From: Candidatus Lutacidiplasma silvani
GTDB taxonomy: Archaea; Thermoplasmatota; Thermoplasmata; Lutacidiplasmatales; UBA184
Direction: 5' to 3'
Length of the DNA: 58,070 nucleotides
Assembly (NCBI GenBank): GCA_022750295.1
Contig: JAKIVZ010000013.1
Span: 1 to 58,070, forward strand
Shown one piece after another: positions 1 to 8,742 of the stretch. Positions within the stretch are counted from its first letter, which is position 1. Each line of letters starts with the position of its first letter. The position numbers and the translations under genes were made by a program. Below the pieces are notes generated by a model. The model worked only from the letters and a program-made list of their open reading frames with translations. It was not told the DNA's origin and searched no databases.

Positions 1-1389
1 GTCGTCACGCCGATCTTCGGCAAGCTCGGCGACCTGTACGGCAAGAAGCGGATGCTGGTCCTCGTGATGGCGGTCTACGCCGTCGCCGTCACCCTCGCCG
101 GATTTACCCCGAACCTCGGGGCCGCGTTCGGCATCGCGCGTCCGAACCAGATCTACGTCCTGATCGCGGTGCGCGCGGTCCAGGGCGTCGGGATCGCGAT
201 GTTCCCGCTCGCGTTCTCGATGATCCCCGAGGTGTTCCCGGCCCGCCGGGTCGGCCAAGCGCAAGGGATCGTCAGCGCGATGTTCGCCGCGGGGGCGTCC
301 GGGGGCCTCGTCGGGGGTGGGTACCTCGCCCAGACGTACGGCTGGCAGGCCACGTACCACACGATCATCCCGGTCGCGATCCTGGTCGTCATCCTCGCCA
401 TCGTTCTCCTGAAGGAGTCGAACCGCCACGCGAACCCATCGATCGACGTGCCGGGGATCGCGTCGCTCGGGTTCGGCCTCGCGATGCTGATGTTCGGCAT
501 CAGCCAAGGATCGGTGTGGGGCTGGACGAGCTGGACCAGTGGGAGCCTCGGCTCGGTCGCCTTCGGGGTCCCCGAGTTCTTCGTCCTCGCCGCCGTCGGC
601 TTCGGCGCGTTCATCCTGTGGGAGCCGCACGCCAAGAACCCGATCGTGCACTTCGCCGCCCTCCGGCCCCGGAACATCTGGGTCTCGGACGTCAACGCCG
701 TGATCGCCGGGCTGCTGATGTTCCTCACGTTCACGACGATGACGGTCTTGATCGAGTTCCCGTACGGGCCGGGGTTCCACCAGACGGAGCTCGAGATGGG
801 GCTCATCGCCCTTCCTTCGACCATCTCGATGCTGATCTTCGGCCCCTTCCTGGGCCGGGCGGTCGGCACCCGGGGGCCGAAGCCGATCATGATCCTCGGC
901 TTCGTCCTCTCGACGATCGGCGGCCTCGCGCTCGTGTTCGTGCACGGCCAGCTGGTCGACCTCGCCGTCTTCCCGATCTTCCTCCTGGTCGGCAACGTCG
1001 GGGTCCTGATCGCGATGACGAACGCGATCGTCCTCACCGCCGACCGCAGCGAGTTCGGGATGCAGACCGGGATGAACCAGACGTTCCGGAACCTGGGCAG
1101 CGCGATCGCGCCCGTCCTGGTCACCTCGGTTCTCGGCAGCTTCCTCGTGACGTACTACGTCTCGACCCCGGTCGGCCCAGTGCCGTTCCAGGGGTACGGT
1201 GGGACCGGGTTCGAGGTCGTGTTCGCGATCATCGCGGTCCTCTCGATCATCGGCCTCCTGTGCACCGTCGCGATGCGGAACTTCCGGTACCTCGCGGACG
1301 GGACCCGCCAAGCGGGCGGCGCCCCGGCTCCCGGCTCGGCCCCGGCCGAGGGCGCCCCGAGGCCGACCCCGACGACGTCGACCCACTGA
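1..1389 (+). CDS. MFS drug-exporter-type transporter, 5'-truncated
   Basis: Integral membrane transporter of the major facilitator superfamily, probably a proton-coupled exporter of the DHA2 type. The reading frame is open from base 1, so the N-terminus (about the first two membrane helices) lies outside the window. The first visible residues contain the MFS motif A, GKLGDLYGKKR, which sits in the loop between helices 2 and 3. Many hydrophobic segments follow, and the protein ends in a Pro/Ala/Gly-rich cytoplasmic tail. The visible part is 462 residues. Substrate cannot be deduced. A second DHA2-like transporter lies at 53692-55308 in this window, so two related exporters are present. Confidence 0.9.
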   Translation, partial: VVTPIFGKLGDLYGKKRMLVLVMAVYAVAVTLAGFTPNLGAAFGIARPNQIYVLIAVRAVQGVGIAMFPLAFSMIPEVFPARRVGQAQGIVSAMFAAGASGGLVGGGYLAQTYGWQATYHTIIPVAILVVILAIVLLKESNRHANPSIDVPGIASLGFGLAMLMFGISQGSVWGWTSWTSGSLGSVAFGVPEFFVLAAVGFGAFILWEPHAKNPIVHFAALRPRNIWVSDVNAVIAGLLMFLTFTTMTVLIEFPYGPGFHQTELEMGLIALPSTISMLIFGPFLGRAVGTRGPKPIMILGFVLSTIGGLALVFVHGQLVDLAVFPIFLLVGNVGVLIAMTNAIVLTADRSEFGMQTGMNQTFRNLGSAIAPVLVTSVLGSFLVTYYVSTPVGPVPFQGYGGTGFEVVFAIIAVLSIIGLLCTVAMRNFRYLADGTRQAGGAPAPGSAPAEGAPRPTPTTSTH

Positions 1390-1429
1390 GCCGGGTCCCC
1401 CGGGCGGCCCGCCCGTCGCATCGGGACGT

Positions 1430-1441
1430 TCCCGCGCGGGA
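1430..1441. repeat. 12-bp perfect palindrome after the MFS gene
   Basis: TCCCGCGCGGGA is self-complementary and lies 40 nt after the MFS stop codon and 15 nt before the TATA-like box of the next gene. It could be a 3'-end structure or an operator, but in DNA this GC-rich such palindromes also arise by chance. Confidence 0.3.
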
Positions 1442-1455
1442 CGTCCGACCGTGTC

Positions 1456-1462
1456 GTATATC
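1456..1462 (+). promoter_or_regulatory. TATA-like box for the thermopsin-family gene
   Basis: GTATATC is an isolated AT-rich core centred 28 nt upstream of the ATG at 1487. This spacing would place transcription initiation at or next to the start codon, giving a leaderless mRNA. It supports that ATG over the upstream in-frame codons. Confidence 0.6.
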
Positions 1463-1486
1463 CGCCCCCCGGGCGTCGCGCGGCCC

Positions 1487-4000
1487 ATGAACGCCGTCCG
1501 CCCGCTCGTGATCGGCGCCGCTGCCCTCTTCGTGGCCGTCTTGATGCTCTCCCCGGTGGGCGGACTCGCCCCTGCGGGGACCGCCTCCCATGCCGGCTCC
1601 CCGAGCGCCTCGTCCGCGCTCGCCTCGGAGGGGGCGCGGATCAGCTCGGGGCTCCGCGAGTCGAACGTCCCGAGGACGGACGTGTTCCTGCCGAACCTCG
1701 ACCCGCACCTCACGTTGCGGAACGGGACGATCTCCCCGGATTACGCGCAGGCGCCCGCCCCGATGGGGATCGGCGACCTCGGGGTCCAGGACGTCCATGG
1801 CGCGGACGTCGGCACCGTCTCCTACACCTCGAGCGTCGAAGCGACCGTCGCGGTCACGTCCCTCAACTCCACGTACGTCGACGGGTTCGGACCGGACTCG
1901 GTCTCGATGCAGCTGAACACGGTCCTGACGAACGTGGACCTGTTCAACACTACCGGGAACCAGTTCTGGATCCAGAACGTCCCGGTGTACGTCGAGACGA
2001 CCCACACGCTGTACCTCGTCGACAACATCTGGAACTTCTCGAGCCCGTCGTTCGACCTGACCGCCAACTCGTTCTGGTCGTACCACGGCTTCCCGGTCCC
2101 CCCGATCTTCTACTATGGCAACGGCCCCACCTGGTCCACGGGTCTGCCGTTCACCGTCCACGTCTACAACAACGCGACCGTGCTGAACGACCGCCCGACG
2201 GTGTTCCTGAACTATTCGATCACGCTCTCGAGCGGCCGGATCGTCTCCGGGTCGTACGACCGGGTCGAGTTCAACTCGACCGGGAACGCCCGACCGACCC
2301 ACCGGGCGCCCTCCCCGACGTTCCAGATTGACGGCCAACAGCTCGGCGCCAACGGCCAGTTGCCGAACGACGCCGAGATCATGCTCGGCGGCTCGGACGA
2401 CGGCTGCACGACCTCCATCAGCAACATCAACGCGACGATGGAGCTCTCGACGCTCCCGAACGGCTCCGTGACCTATCTCCCGGTCCCGTCGGCGTTCGAC
2501 TTCGGGTTCGACACGGGCGAGACGTCCGAGGGGATCTCGGAGTGGGCCAGCACGACCCCGAGCCCGGTCGCCCACCTCGCCGCGGGACCGTCGCTCCTGC
2601 ACGCGCTCTGGGGCATGGTCGGGTCCGTGTCGGGATTCATTCCGGTGAGTCTGCACGTGAGCCCGGCGAACGCGTTCGTCTTCGCGTCGACCGGTTCGAC
2701 ATTCGACCCGAACACGGCGGCGTGGGCGCCGCTCGTGGTGTCCGGGCTCGGCAAGTATCAGCTGCCCCCCGGCACCTACTCGTTCGAGGTCCTCCTCGCC
2801 GACCACACCACCCAGGTCGTCCACGCGAGCGGGCCGTTCAACACATTCGTCCACCTCGCCGCGAACGCCGCGGTGGGGATCGACACGCCGCTCTACGCGT
2901 GGGGGAACGCCCAGCTCGCGAACATTTCCGAACCCGGCGGCCACGGCACGATCGGCCACCCGTACGTGCTGCTGAACGGCGGCCCGGCGGCGATCGACCC
3001 GCTGTTCGGCGAGTTCAACGACTTCTTCTTCCCGGTGTTCTCGGGGGTGTTCCTCGCCCACACGACCGACTACGTGACGATCACGAACGCGCCGACGTTC
3101 TCGATCACGTACACGCTGCCGGCCGAGGCGAACGCGGTCTACGAGTTCGGGGCGCCGAGCACGAACTTCCTCCAGCAGGTGTTCCTGAACGTCCAGCACG
3201 TCTCGATCGTGAACAACCCGGTGATCTCCGGGTGGTTCTCGTCGTTCGACGCCGGGACGATGCTCGCGAACGTGGTGTTCTGGAACTCGTCGAACAACCT
3301 GATCGCCGACAACTCGTTCGAGGACATGAGCGTCGCCATCAACATCTACGGCGGGACGAACACCGTCGTCTCCGGGAACACGATCTCGGTGTCGTACCCC
3401 GTCGCGACCGCGCCGTCCTCCGTCCTGAACGACCCCGGGAACGAGACCGGGATGTTCCTCTCGGCGAACGGGGACCTCGTGTACAACAACATCTTCGACG
3501 CGCCGATCCCGGCCGAGACGCCGACGACGAACCTCCTCACGTTCGTCTCGTCGTCGTACGTCGATACCTGGAACGTCACCCCGGCGCCCGCCTCCCACGT
3601 CCGGATGGTCAATGGGTTCTCGCTCTCGGGGAACATCCTCGGCGGCGCGCGGGAGCTCGGGAACTTCTGGTCGACGTACGGGAACGCGACGAACCCGTAC
3701 GGGGTCCTGCCGTTCAACGCGAGCGGCCTCCTCTCGACCGGCGGAGACTACCATCCGCTCGTGTCGGCGATCCTCCACCGGGTCACGTTCACGGAGTCCG
3801 GGCTCCCGTCCGGGACCACGTGGTCGGTGACGCTGAACGGGACGACGATGACGAGCACGACGTCCACGGTCGCCTTCCTCGACCCGAACGGGGCGTACGG
3901 CTACTCGGTCGGCGGGATCGCCGGATTCACGGCCAGCCCAACCTCCGGTGCGGTCCTCGTCCACGGGGGCCCGACCGGCGCGACGATCCACTGGACGTAG
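1487..4000 (+). CDS. Secreted thermopsin-family (A5) protease-like protein with beta-helix region
   Basis: Predicted extracellular or cell-surface protein of 837 residues. A signal peptide (MNAVRPLVIGAAALFVAVLM) is followed by a Ser/Ala-rich linker. From about residue 88 the PAPMGIGDLGV segment and the following Asn/Ser/Thr/aromatic-rich region resemble thermopsin, the acid protease family A5 of acidophilic archaea. Residues of roughly 575-640 show short Asn-rich repeats such as SSNNLIADNSF and TNTVVSGNTISV, typical of NosD-like right-handed beta-helices. The C-terminus from about 764 carries the FTESGLPSGTTWSVTLNG module common in archaeal secreted proteins. Thermopsin itself is about 340 residues, so this is an extended multidomain form. 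Many N-x-S/T sites suggest glycosylation. The start was chosen for the signal peptide and the TATA-like box at 1456. Confidence 0.8.
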   Translation: MNAVRPLVIGAAALFVAVLMLSPVGGLAPAGTASHAGSPSASSALASEGARISSGLRESNVPRTDVFLPNLDPHLTLRNGTISPDYAQAPAPMGIGDLGVQDVHGADVGTVSYTSSVEATVAVTSLNSTYVDGFGPDSVSMQLNTVLTNVDLFNTTGNQFWIQNVPVYVETTHTLYLVDNIWNFSSPSFDLTANSFWSYHGFPVPPIFYYGNGPTWSTGLPFTVHVYNNATVLNDRPTVFLNYSITLSSGRIVSGSYDRVEFNSTGNARPTHRAPSPTFQIDGQQLGANGQLPNDAEIMLGGSDDGCTTSISNINATMELSTLPNGSVTYLPVPSAFDFGFDTGETSEGISEWASTTPSPVAHLAAGPSLLHALWGMVGSVSGFIPVSLHVSPANAFVFASTGSTFDPNTAAWAPLVVSGLGKYQLPPGTYSFEVLLADHTTQVVHASGPFNTFVHLAANAAVGIDTPLYAWGNAQLANISEPGGHGTIGHPYVLLNGGPAAIDPLFGEFNDFFFPVFSGVFLAHTTDYVTITNAPTFSITYTLPAEANAVYEFGAPSTNFLQQVFLNVQHVSIVNNPVISGWFSSFDAGTMLANVVFWNSSNNLIADNSFEDMSVAINIYGGTNTVVSGNTISVSYPVATAPSSVLNDPGNETGMFLSANGDLVYNNIFDAPIPAETPTTNLLTFVSSSYVDTWNVTPAPASHVRMVNGFSLSGNILGGARELGNFWSTYGNATNPYGVLPFNASGLLSTGGDYHPLVSAILHRVTFTESGLPSGTTWSVTLNGTTMTSTTSTVAFLDPNGAYGYSVGGIAGFTASPTSGAVLVHGGPTGATIHWT

Positions 4001-4084
4001 GGTCGGAATTCCAGCGTCCGGGCCCCCGGTCGGCCGCGCCGCGGGTCGACCGGTCGAGTCCGACCCGTCCCGGCGACCGAGGTC

Positions 4085-4089
4085 TTAAA
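4085..4089 (+). promoter_or_regulatory. TATA-like box for the DP2 gene
   Basis: TTAAA, the only AT-rich core in this intergenic stretch, is centred 26 nt upstream of the GTG at 4113, consistent with leaderless transcription of polC. Confidence 0.55.
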
Positions 4090-4112
4090 CCGCCGACCTC
4101 CGTCCGGCGGCC

Positions 4113-7100
4113 GTGGACTCGTACCACCGTGCCATCGAGTCCCTCGTCGACCGCGCGTACGCCGCCGCGGAAGGCGCCCGCCGCCAGGGGCTCGACCCCG
4201 AGGTCGTCCCCGAGATCCCCCGCGCCCAGGACATGGCGATGCGGGTCGAGAAGCTTCTCGCCCACCTCCACCTCGACGGGATCGCGGTCGAGATCCGCGC
4301 CCTCTGCCAGAAGATGCCCCGGGAGGACGTCGCGGTCGCGATTGCTCGCCGCCTCGCGAACGACCCGGCGCGGGGGGCCGACCTTGAGTCGCGGCTCGAC
4401 GCCGCGCTCCGGGTCGGCCTCGCGGTCCTGACCGAGGGGATCCTGGTGGCGCCCCTCGAGGGGCTCGCCGAGGTCCACCTGAGGCCGGGCCGGAACGGCC
4501 CCTACGTCGAACTGTACTACGCGGGCCCGATCCGGGCCGCGGGCGGAACGGCCCAGGCGCTCTCCGTCCTCCTCGCCGACGTGATCCGTCGGGACCTCGG
4601 TCTCGCGGCGTACGAGCCGACCGACCTCGAGGTCGGACGGTACCAGGAGGAGATCCCGCTCTACAAGCACCTCCAGCACCTCCAATACGTTCCGAGCGCC
4701 GGGGAGATCGAGGCGGTGGTCCGGCACGTCCCGGTCTGCATCTCCGGGGAAGCGACGGAAGGGGACGCGGAGGTCAGCGCGTTCCGCAACGTCCCGCGGA
4801 TCCCCACGAACGGGGTCCGGGGGGGTGCGTGCCTCGTCATCGCGGAGGGGCTCTGCCAGAAGGCAACGAAGCTCCGGAAGGTCGTCGAGAAGCTCCACGT
4901 ACCCGGCTGGGAGTTCCTCGGCGAGCTCGGCCACCACGGCGCGAGCGACGCCGACCAGGGGCCCCCCAAGTACCTGCGGGAGGCGCTCGGCGGCCGGCCC
5001 GTCCTCGCGTACCCCGGGCGGGCCGGCGGGTTCCGGCTCGCCTACGGGCGGGCGCGGACCGCGGGGCTCGCGGCGTGCGCGGTCAACCCGGCGACGATGG
5101 TCCTGCTCCGCGACTTCGTCGCGGTCGGGACCCAGCTGAAGCTCGAGTACCCCGGCAAGGCGTCGGCGATGGCCGTCTGCGACACCGTCGAGGGGCCGAT
5201 CGTCGAGCTCACCGACGGGACGCTCACCGCGGTGAACGACGTTGTGCGGGCCCGCGAGGTGCTGCCGAAGGTCCGGCGGCTCGTCGACCTGGGGGAGCTC
5301 CTCGTCCCGTTCGGCGAGTTCCTCGAGAACAACCGAGCGCTCGTCCCCGGGGCGTACACCCTCGCCTGGCACCTGGAGGAGCTCGCCGCCGTCGGGGCGC
5401 CGACCGACCGGGCGTACCGGCCGTCGTACTCGGAGGCGGTCGAGGTCGCCGCCGGGTACGGGGTCCCGCTCCACCCCCGGTTCTCCCTCTTCTGGCACGA
5501 CCTCACGCCCGGGGCCGTCGCGGAGCTCTCGGCGTGGGTCGAGGCGGAGGGCCGGGGGGTCGCGGGGACGCTCGACCTCCCCTGGTCCCCGGAACGGAAG
5601 GAGCAACTGGTCGTGCTCGGGGCCCTCCACACCCCGGCGGGGGAGGGGCGCCTCCGGCTCGAGCCGGCGAGCTCCGAAGCGCTCCTCGGGGGTCTCGGCC
5701 TCGCGACCCTCGGCGAACACCTCGTCCGGCGGGTCGCCGTCGGCCGTCCCGAGGCCGACGTCCTCGCACTAGTCTCCCGTCTCACGGGCTGCCCCGTCCG
5801 GGCCAAGGCGCCGTCCCGGGTCGGCGCGCGGGTCGGCCGACCCGAGAAGGCCCGGCAGCGCCAGATGAGCCCGAACGTCCACGTCCTCTTCCCGGTCGGG
5901 GCGGCGGGAGGGCCGCACCGTTCGGTCTCCACGGCCGCGCGGGCAACGCTCAACGACGCCGTCCCGATCGCGCTCGGACTCCGGGCCTGTCCCGCGTGCG
6001 CCCGGTCGACGGTCTGGCTCCGGTGCCCGTGCGGCACCCACACGCTCCCGACCGGCAAGGTCGTGCAGCAGCCGCTCCCCGTCGCGACGATTTGGGCCGA
6101 CGCGGTCCAGCGGCTCGGGCTCCGGCGCCCGCCCGAGGTGAAGGGGGTCAAGGGGCTCACCTCGCGCGGCAAGGTCCCCGAGATGCTCGAGAAGGGGCTC
6201 CTGCGGGCCCGGCACGGGATCTCCGTCTACCAGGACGGAACGGCCCGGTTCGACCTCACCGACCTCCCCCTCACCCACTTCCGACCGCGGGAGATCGGGA
6301 TCTCCGTCGAGCGGGCGAACGCGCTCGGCTACCTGGTCGACTGGTCGGGAGCGCCGCTCGTCGCCGACGACCAGCTCGTCGAGCTCGCTCCGCAGGACGT
6401 CATCGTCTCGAAGAGCTGCGGGGCGTACCTCTGGCAGCTCTCGAAGTTCGTCGACGAGGAACTCGTCGCCCTCTACAACCTCGAACCGTTCTACGGCGCG
6501 GTCCGGGCCGACGACCTCGTGGGGTCGCTCGTCATCGCGCTCGCCCCCCACACGTCCGGCGGGGTCGTCGGGCGCGTGATCGGGTACACCGACGCCGAGG
6601 CGTGCTTCGCCCACCCGGTGTTCCACGCGGCAAAGCGACGGAACTGCGACGGGGACGAGGACTCGGTGACCCTCCTGATGGACGGCCTCCTCAACTTCTC
6701 CCGCTCCTACCTCCCGGAAAATCGCGGCGCCCTGATGGACAAACCCCTCGTGCTGACGACCCGCCTCGACCCGACCGAGGTCGACAAGGAGGCGCACAAC
6801 GTCGACATCGTGGCCCGGTACCCGCTCGCCCTCTACCGGGCAGCGGCCGAGGGCCGGAACGCGAAGGAGGTCGAGGCCCAGGTCGAGACCCTGGCGCGCC
6901 GACTCGCCCGCGACGACCCGCTCGTCGGCTTCGCGTTCACCCACGACACGACCGATATCGCGGGCGGGCCGGTCCGCTCGGCGTACCGACAGTCGGAATC
7001 GATGGAGCGGATCGTCGAGCAGTCGCTCGTCCTCACCTCCCAGATCCGGGCCGTCGACGTCGCGGACGCGGTGACGCTCGTCCTCAACTCCCACTTCCTT

Positions 7101-7457
7101 CCGGACCTGATGGGGAACCTGAAGAGCTACGCGACGCAGAAGTTCCGCTGCAAGGTGTGCAACACGTCGTACCGTCGGCCGCCGCTCGCCGGCAAGTGCT
7201 CCGCCCCAACCGCCCGGGGGGCCGTGTGCGGGGGCGCCCTCACCCCCACCGTGTTCGAGGGGGCGGTCCGCAAGTACCTCGGCCTCTCCCAGCGGCTCGC
7301 GGCGACCCCGGGGGTGACGCCGTACGTCCGGCAGCGGGTCGAGCTCCTCGAGTCGTCGCTCTCGACCCTCTTCCCCGGGACCCCGCAGCAGGCCACGCTC
7401 GACCGGTTCACCCCGACGCCGCCACCGGCCGCCGACGCGGCGGCAACCCCCTTATAG
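4113..7457 (+). CDS. polC: DNA polymerase II (family D) large subunit DP2
   Basis: Catalytic large subunit of the archaeal replicative polymerase PolD, which pairs with the exonuclease subunit DP1 (not in this window). The protein has 1114 residues, normal for an intein-free DP2. The active-site segment NCDGDEDSV is at about residue 843, followed by a typical LLMDGLLNFSRSYLP stretch. Zinc-binding modules are visible as CPACARSTVWLRCPC near residue 626 and CKVCNTSY plus later cysteines near 1012. DP2 genes of other Euryarchaeota often carry an intein at the NCDGDED site; here it is uninterrupted. Translation starts at GTG 26 nt after a TTAAA box. The C-terminal codons overlap the promoter of the downstream tRNA. 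Confidence 0.97.
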   Translation: MDSYHRAIESLVDRAYAAAEGARRQGLDPEVVPEIPRAQDMAMRVEKLLAHLHLDGIAVEIRALCQKMPREDVAVAIARRLANDPARGADLESRLDAALRVGLAVLTEGILVAPLEGLAEVHLRPGRNGPYVELYYAGPIRAAGGTAQALSVLLADVIRRDLGLAAYEPTDLEVGRYQEEIPLYKHLQHLQYVPSAGEIEAVVRHVPVCISGEATEGDAEVSAFRNVPRIPTNGVRGGACLVIAEGLCQKATKLRKVVEKLHVPGWEFLGELGHHGASDADQGPPKYLREALGGRPVLAYPGRAGGFRLAYGRARTAGLAACAVNPATMVLLRDFVAVGTQLKLEYPGKASAMAVCDTVEGPIVELTDGTLTAVNDVVRAREVLPKVRRLVDLGELLVPFGEFLENNRALVPGAYTLAWHLEELAAVGAPTDRAYRPSYSEAVEVAAGYGVPLHPRFSLFWHDLTPGAVAELSAWVEAEGRGVAGTLDLPWSPERKEQLVVLGALHTPAGEGRLRLEPASSEALLGGLGLATLGEHLVRRVAVGRPEADVLALVSRLTGCPVRAKAPSRVGARVGRPEKARQRQMSPNVHVLFPVGAAGGPHRSVSTAARATLNDAVPIALGLRACPACARSTVWLRCPCGTHTLPTGKVVQQPLPVATIWADAVQRLGLRRPPEVKGVKGLTSRGKVPEMLEKGLLRARHGISVYQDGTARFDLTDLPLTHFRPREIGISVERANALGYLVDWSGAPLVADDQLVELAPQDVIVSKSCGAYLWQLSKFVDEELVALYNLEPFYGAVRADDLVGSLVIALAPHTSGGVVGRVIGYTDAEACFAHPVFHAAKRRNCDGDEDSVTLLMDGLLNFSRSYLPENRGALMDKPLVLTTRLDPTEVDKEAHNVDIVARYPLALYRAAAEGRNAKEVEAQVETLARRLARDDPLVGFAFTHDTTDIAGGPVRSAYRQSESMERIVEQSLVLTSQIRAVDVADAVTLVLNSHFLPDLMGNLKSYATQKFRCKVCNTSYRRPPLAGKCSAPTARGAVCGGALTPTVFEGAVRKYLGLSQRLAATPGVTPYVRQRVELLESSLSTLFPGTPQQATLDRFTPTPPPAADAAATPL
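7451..7457 (+). promoter_or_regulatory. TATA-like box for tRNA-Arg, inside the end of polC
   Basis: CTTATAG overlaps the TAG stop of polC and is centred 29 nt upstream of the tRNA 5' end at 7483, the expected position of a TATA element for this RNA. Confidence 0.6.
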
Positions 7458-7482
7458 CGCGACCGACCTCCGCCCCGTCGGC

Positions 7483-7595
7483 GGGCTTGTGGGGTAGTCT
7501 GGACTATCCTGTTGGCCTTCGAAGCCAACGACCTGGGTTCGAAGGACCCGCGCGACCGGACCCGTCGCGCGGGTGCGAAACTCCCAGCAAGCCCG
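7483..7595 (+). tRNA. tRNA-Arg (anticodon TCG) with a T-loop intron
   Basis: The acceptor arms GGGCTTG (7483-7489) and CAAGCCC (7588-7594) pair perfectly, with discriminator G at 7595 and no encoded CCA. The D arm follows T8-G9. The anticodon stem TTGGC/GCCAA encloses the loop CTTCGAA (7517-7523), giving anticodon TCG at 7519-7521, which reads CGA (Arg). The T stem CTGGG (7533-7537) pairs with CCCAG (7583-7587), but the T loop is interrupted. Removing 7544-7581 restores a normal loop TTCGAAT. The intron is therefore at position 59/60, a non-canonical site. The mature tRNA would be 75 nt before CCA addition. The D stem is weaker than the other arms. Confidence 0.88.
7544..7581 (+). other. 38-nt tRNA intron at position 59/60 with bulge-helix-bulge
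   Basis: The intron folds into an 11-bp perfect stem, 7546-7556 with 7564-7574, and a 7-nt loop. At the exon junctions TTCG (7538-7541) pairs with CGAA (7576-7579) as a 4-bp central helix. A 3-nt bulge ACT (7580-7582) lies on the 3' side and AAG (7542-7544) on the 5' side, next to a G-G mismatch. Cleavage after the second base of each bulge yields exactly the proposed exon ends. The 5' bulge is slightly relaxed, as is common for non-canonical archaeal introns. Confidence 0.8.
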
Positions 7596-7677
7596 TTCGG
7601 GTCCGAACGGCCCCTCGCGCCCGGACCGGAGCGTTATCGTCGGCGCCGGGTTCTCACCCTCCGCTGGGGTCGACACC

Positions 7678-8160
7678 ATGGTCTTCGTGCAGGACGAGGG
7701 GAGTCTGTTCGACGCGCCGATCGAGGTCGTCTGGGAGTACATCTTCGGCGGGGGGGACCACGACCAGCAGCACCCGACGACGAGGAACGCCAAGATCGAG
7801 AGCGTCTCCGAGGTCACGCTCCTCTACAACGCGGAGCGGAAGTTTCGCGGGAAGTGGGGACCGGACCGGCTGCGGATCTCGATGTTCCGCCCCGTGTCGG
7901 TGGTGACCGAGTGGCTCGCGGGCCCCCTCGAGGGCTCGAAGCTCGTGTACCTGTACTCGCCGCTCGGGCCGAAGACCCGGATCGACGTCTACGGGGAGTT
8001 CACCTCGAAGACGCTCCCCGAGGGCGAGGTCGAGGCGGCCGCCCGCGAGTGGCTCGCGGGAGAGTTCCGCGACGACGCCCCCGCGGTCCGCGCGCTCGCG
8101 GAGACCAAGCCGAAGGCCAAGGCGAAGCCCACGTCGAAGCCGAAGAAGGCCCGACGGTAG
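7678..8160 (+). CDS. SRPBCC/START-like domain protein
   Basis: A 160-residue soluble protein. The N-terminal part (DEGSLFDAPIEVVWEYIF) and the beta-rich middle resemble SRPBCC helix-grip proteins, which bind hydrophobic ligands in a deep cavity. The ligand is unknown. The C-terminal 20 or so residues are a Lys/Ala/Pro-rich tail, probably disordered. The ATG at 7678 was chosen because the domain begins immediately after it; the in-frame GTG further upstream would overlap the tRNA. The gene stands alone downstream of tRNA-Arg and no operon partner is evident. Confidence 0.75.
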   Translation: MVFVQDEGSLFDAPIEVVWEYIFGGGDHDQQHPTTRNAKIESVSEVTLLYNAERKFRGKWGPDRLRISMFRPVSVVTEWLAGPLEGSKLVYLYSPLGPKTRIDVYGEFTSKTLPEGEVEAAAREWLAGEFRDDAPAVRALAETKPKAKAKPTSKPKKARR

Positions 8161-8310
8161 CGTCGGGACCCGGCCAGGGGGCCCGGGGGGCGCGAGCCCG
8201 GGGTCGGCCCGCCCGACCTGGGGGCCGATCCTCGCGGAGCTCCGGGCCCGAGCGGAAGTGCGACGAGAGGAACGTCCGCCTCGCCCGGTCCCCCCACGCC
8301 CCCTATCCAT

Positions 8311-8365
8311 TTTTAGTACTCTAACCATATGTTTAGTAACTAATTTAGAATACTAAATTAACTAG
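8311..8365. promoter_or_regulatory. AT-rich island with inverted repeats (probable promoter/operator)
   Basis: About 55 bp of very AT-rich sequence in otherwise roughly 70% GC DNA. It contains a perfect inverted repeat TAATTTAG-AATA-CTAAATTA (8341-8360; 8-bp arms, 4-bp spacer). Further TTTAGTA half-sites occur at 8312 and 8332. A TATA-like AAATTAAC lies about 40 nt before the ATG at 8399. The arrangement suggests a strongly regulated promoter with several binding sites for a dimeric repressor. The palindrome at 9032-9049 has the same spacer length. Confidence 0.5.
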
Positions 8366-8398
8366 TGGTTAAGTACGGCATCCCCCCTCGCTTTCTCC

Positions 8399-8710
8399 AT
8401 GTGCGCCAACGACCGAACCCCGATCGGACCCGAGCTGGCCCTGCTGAGCCAACGAACTCCCCTCTCTCTCCAGGACGCGCAGATCCGGGGAGTCCTCTAC
8501 GACGAACTCGACGGAGCCTCGGCCGAGTGGACGTTCGACCGGGAGCGTACGCCGGCTCCCCGACCCCCGCGGTTCCCTCGTTGGATGCGGCTCTTCGGTC
8601 GAGGGGACCCCCCGCCCTGCGTGAGCCGGTCGGAGGCTCGGGTCGACGGACCCGACCCGCTCGGGTTCCCCGGCCCGACCCCCGGACGTCCGACGGGGGT
8701 CCGGCCGTGA
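8399..8710 (+). CDS. Small hypothetical protein
   Basis: A possible 103-residue protein with no recognised domain. The N-terminal half has ordinary composition with predicted helical stretches; the C-terminal half is Pro/Arg/Gly-rich and may be disordered or may reflect high-GC noise. The main support is position: the ATG lies a short distance downstream of the AT-rich promoter-like island at 8311-8365, and no other reading frame there begins as well. It ends 32 nt before the convergent AbrB-like gene. It could still be spurious. Confidence 0.4.
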   Translation: MCANDRTPIGPELALLSQRTPLSLQDAQIRGVLYDELDGASAEWTFDRERTPAPRPPRFPRWMRLFGRGDPPPCVSRSEARVDGPDPLGFPGPTPGRPTGVRP

Positions 8711-8742
8711 GGAACCGCGCGACCTCCCGCCGGCAGCGCCGA

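Noticed and set aside
1247-3991. Very long antisense open frame (over 900 codons) opposite the thermopsin-like gene
   Set aside because: Arg/Asp/Val-rich low-complexity translation with no domain; a mirror of the high-GC sense gene. The same applies to long frames at 3927-5720, 15119-18163 and 18185-20242 on minus, and 2542-4431, 4829-7906 and 30945-33683 on plus.
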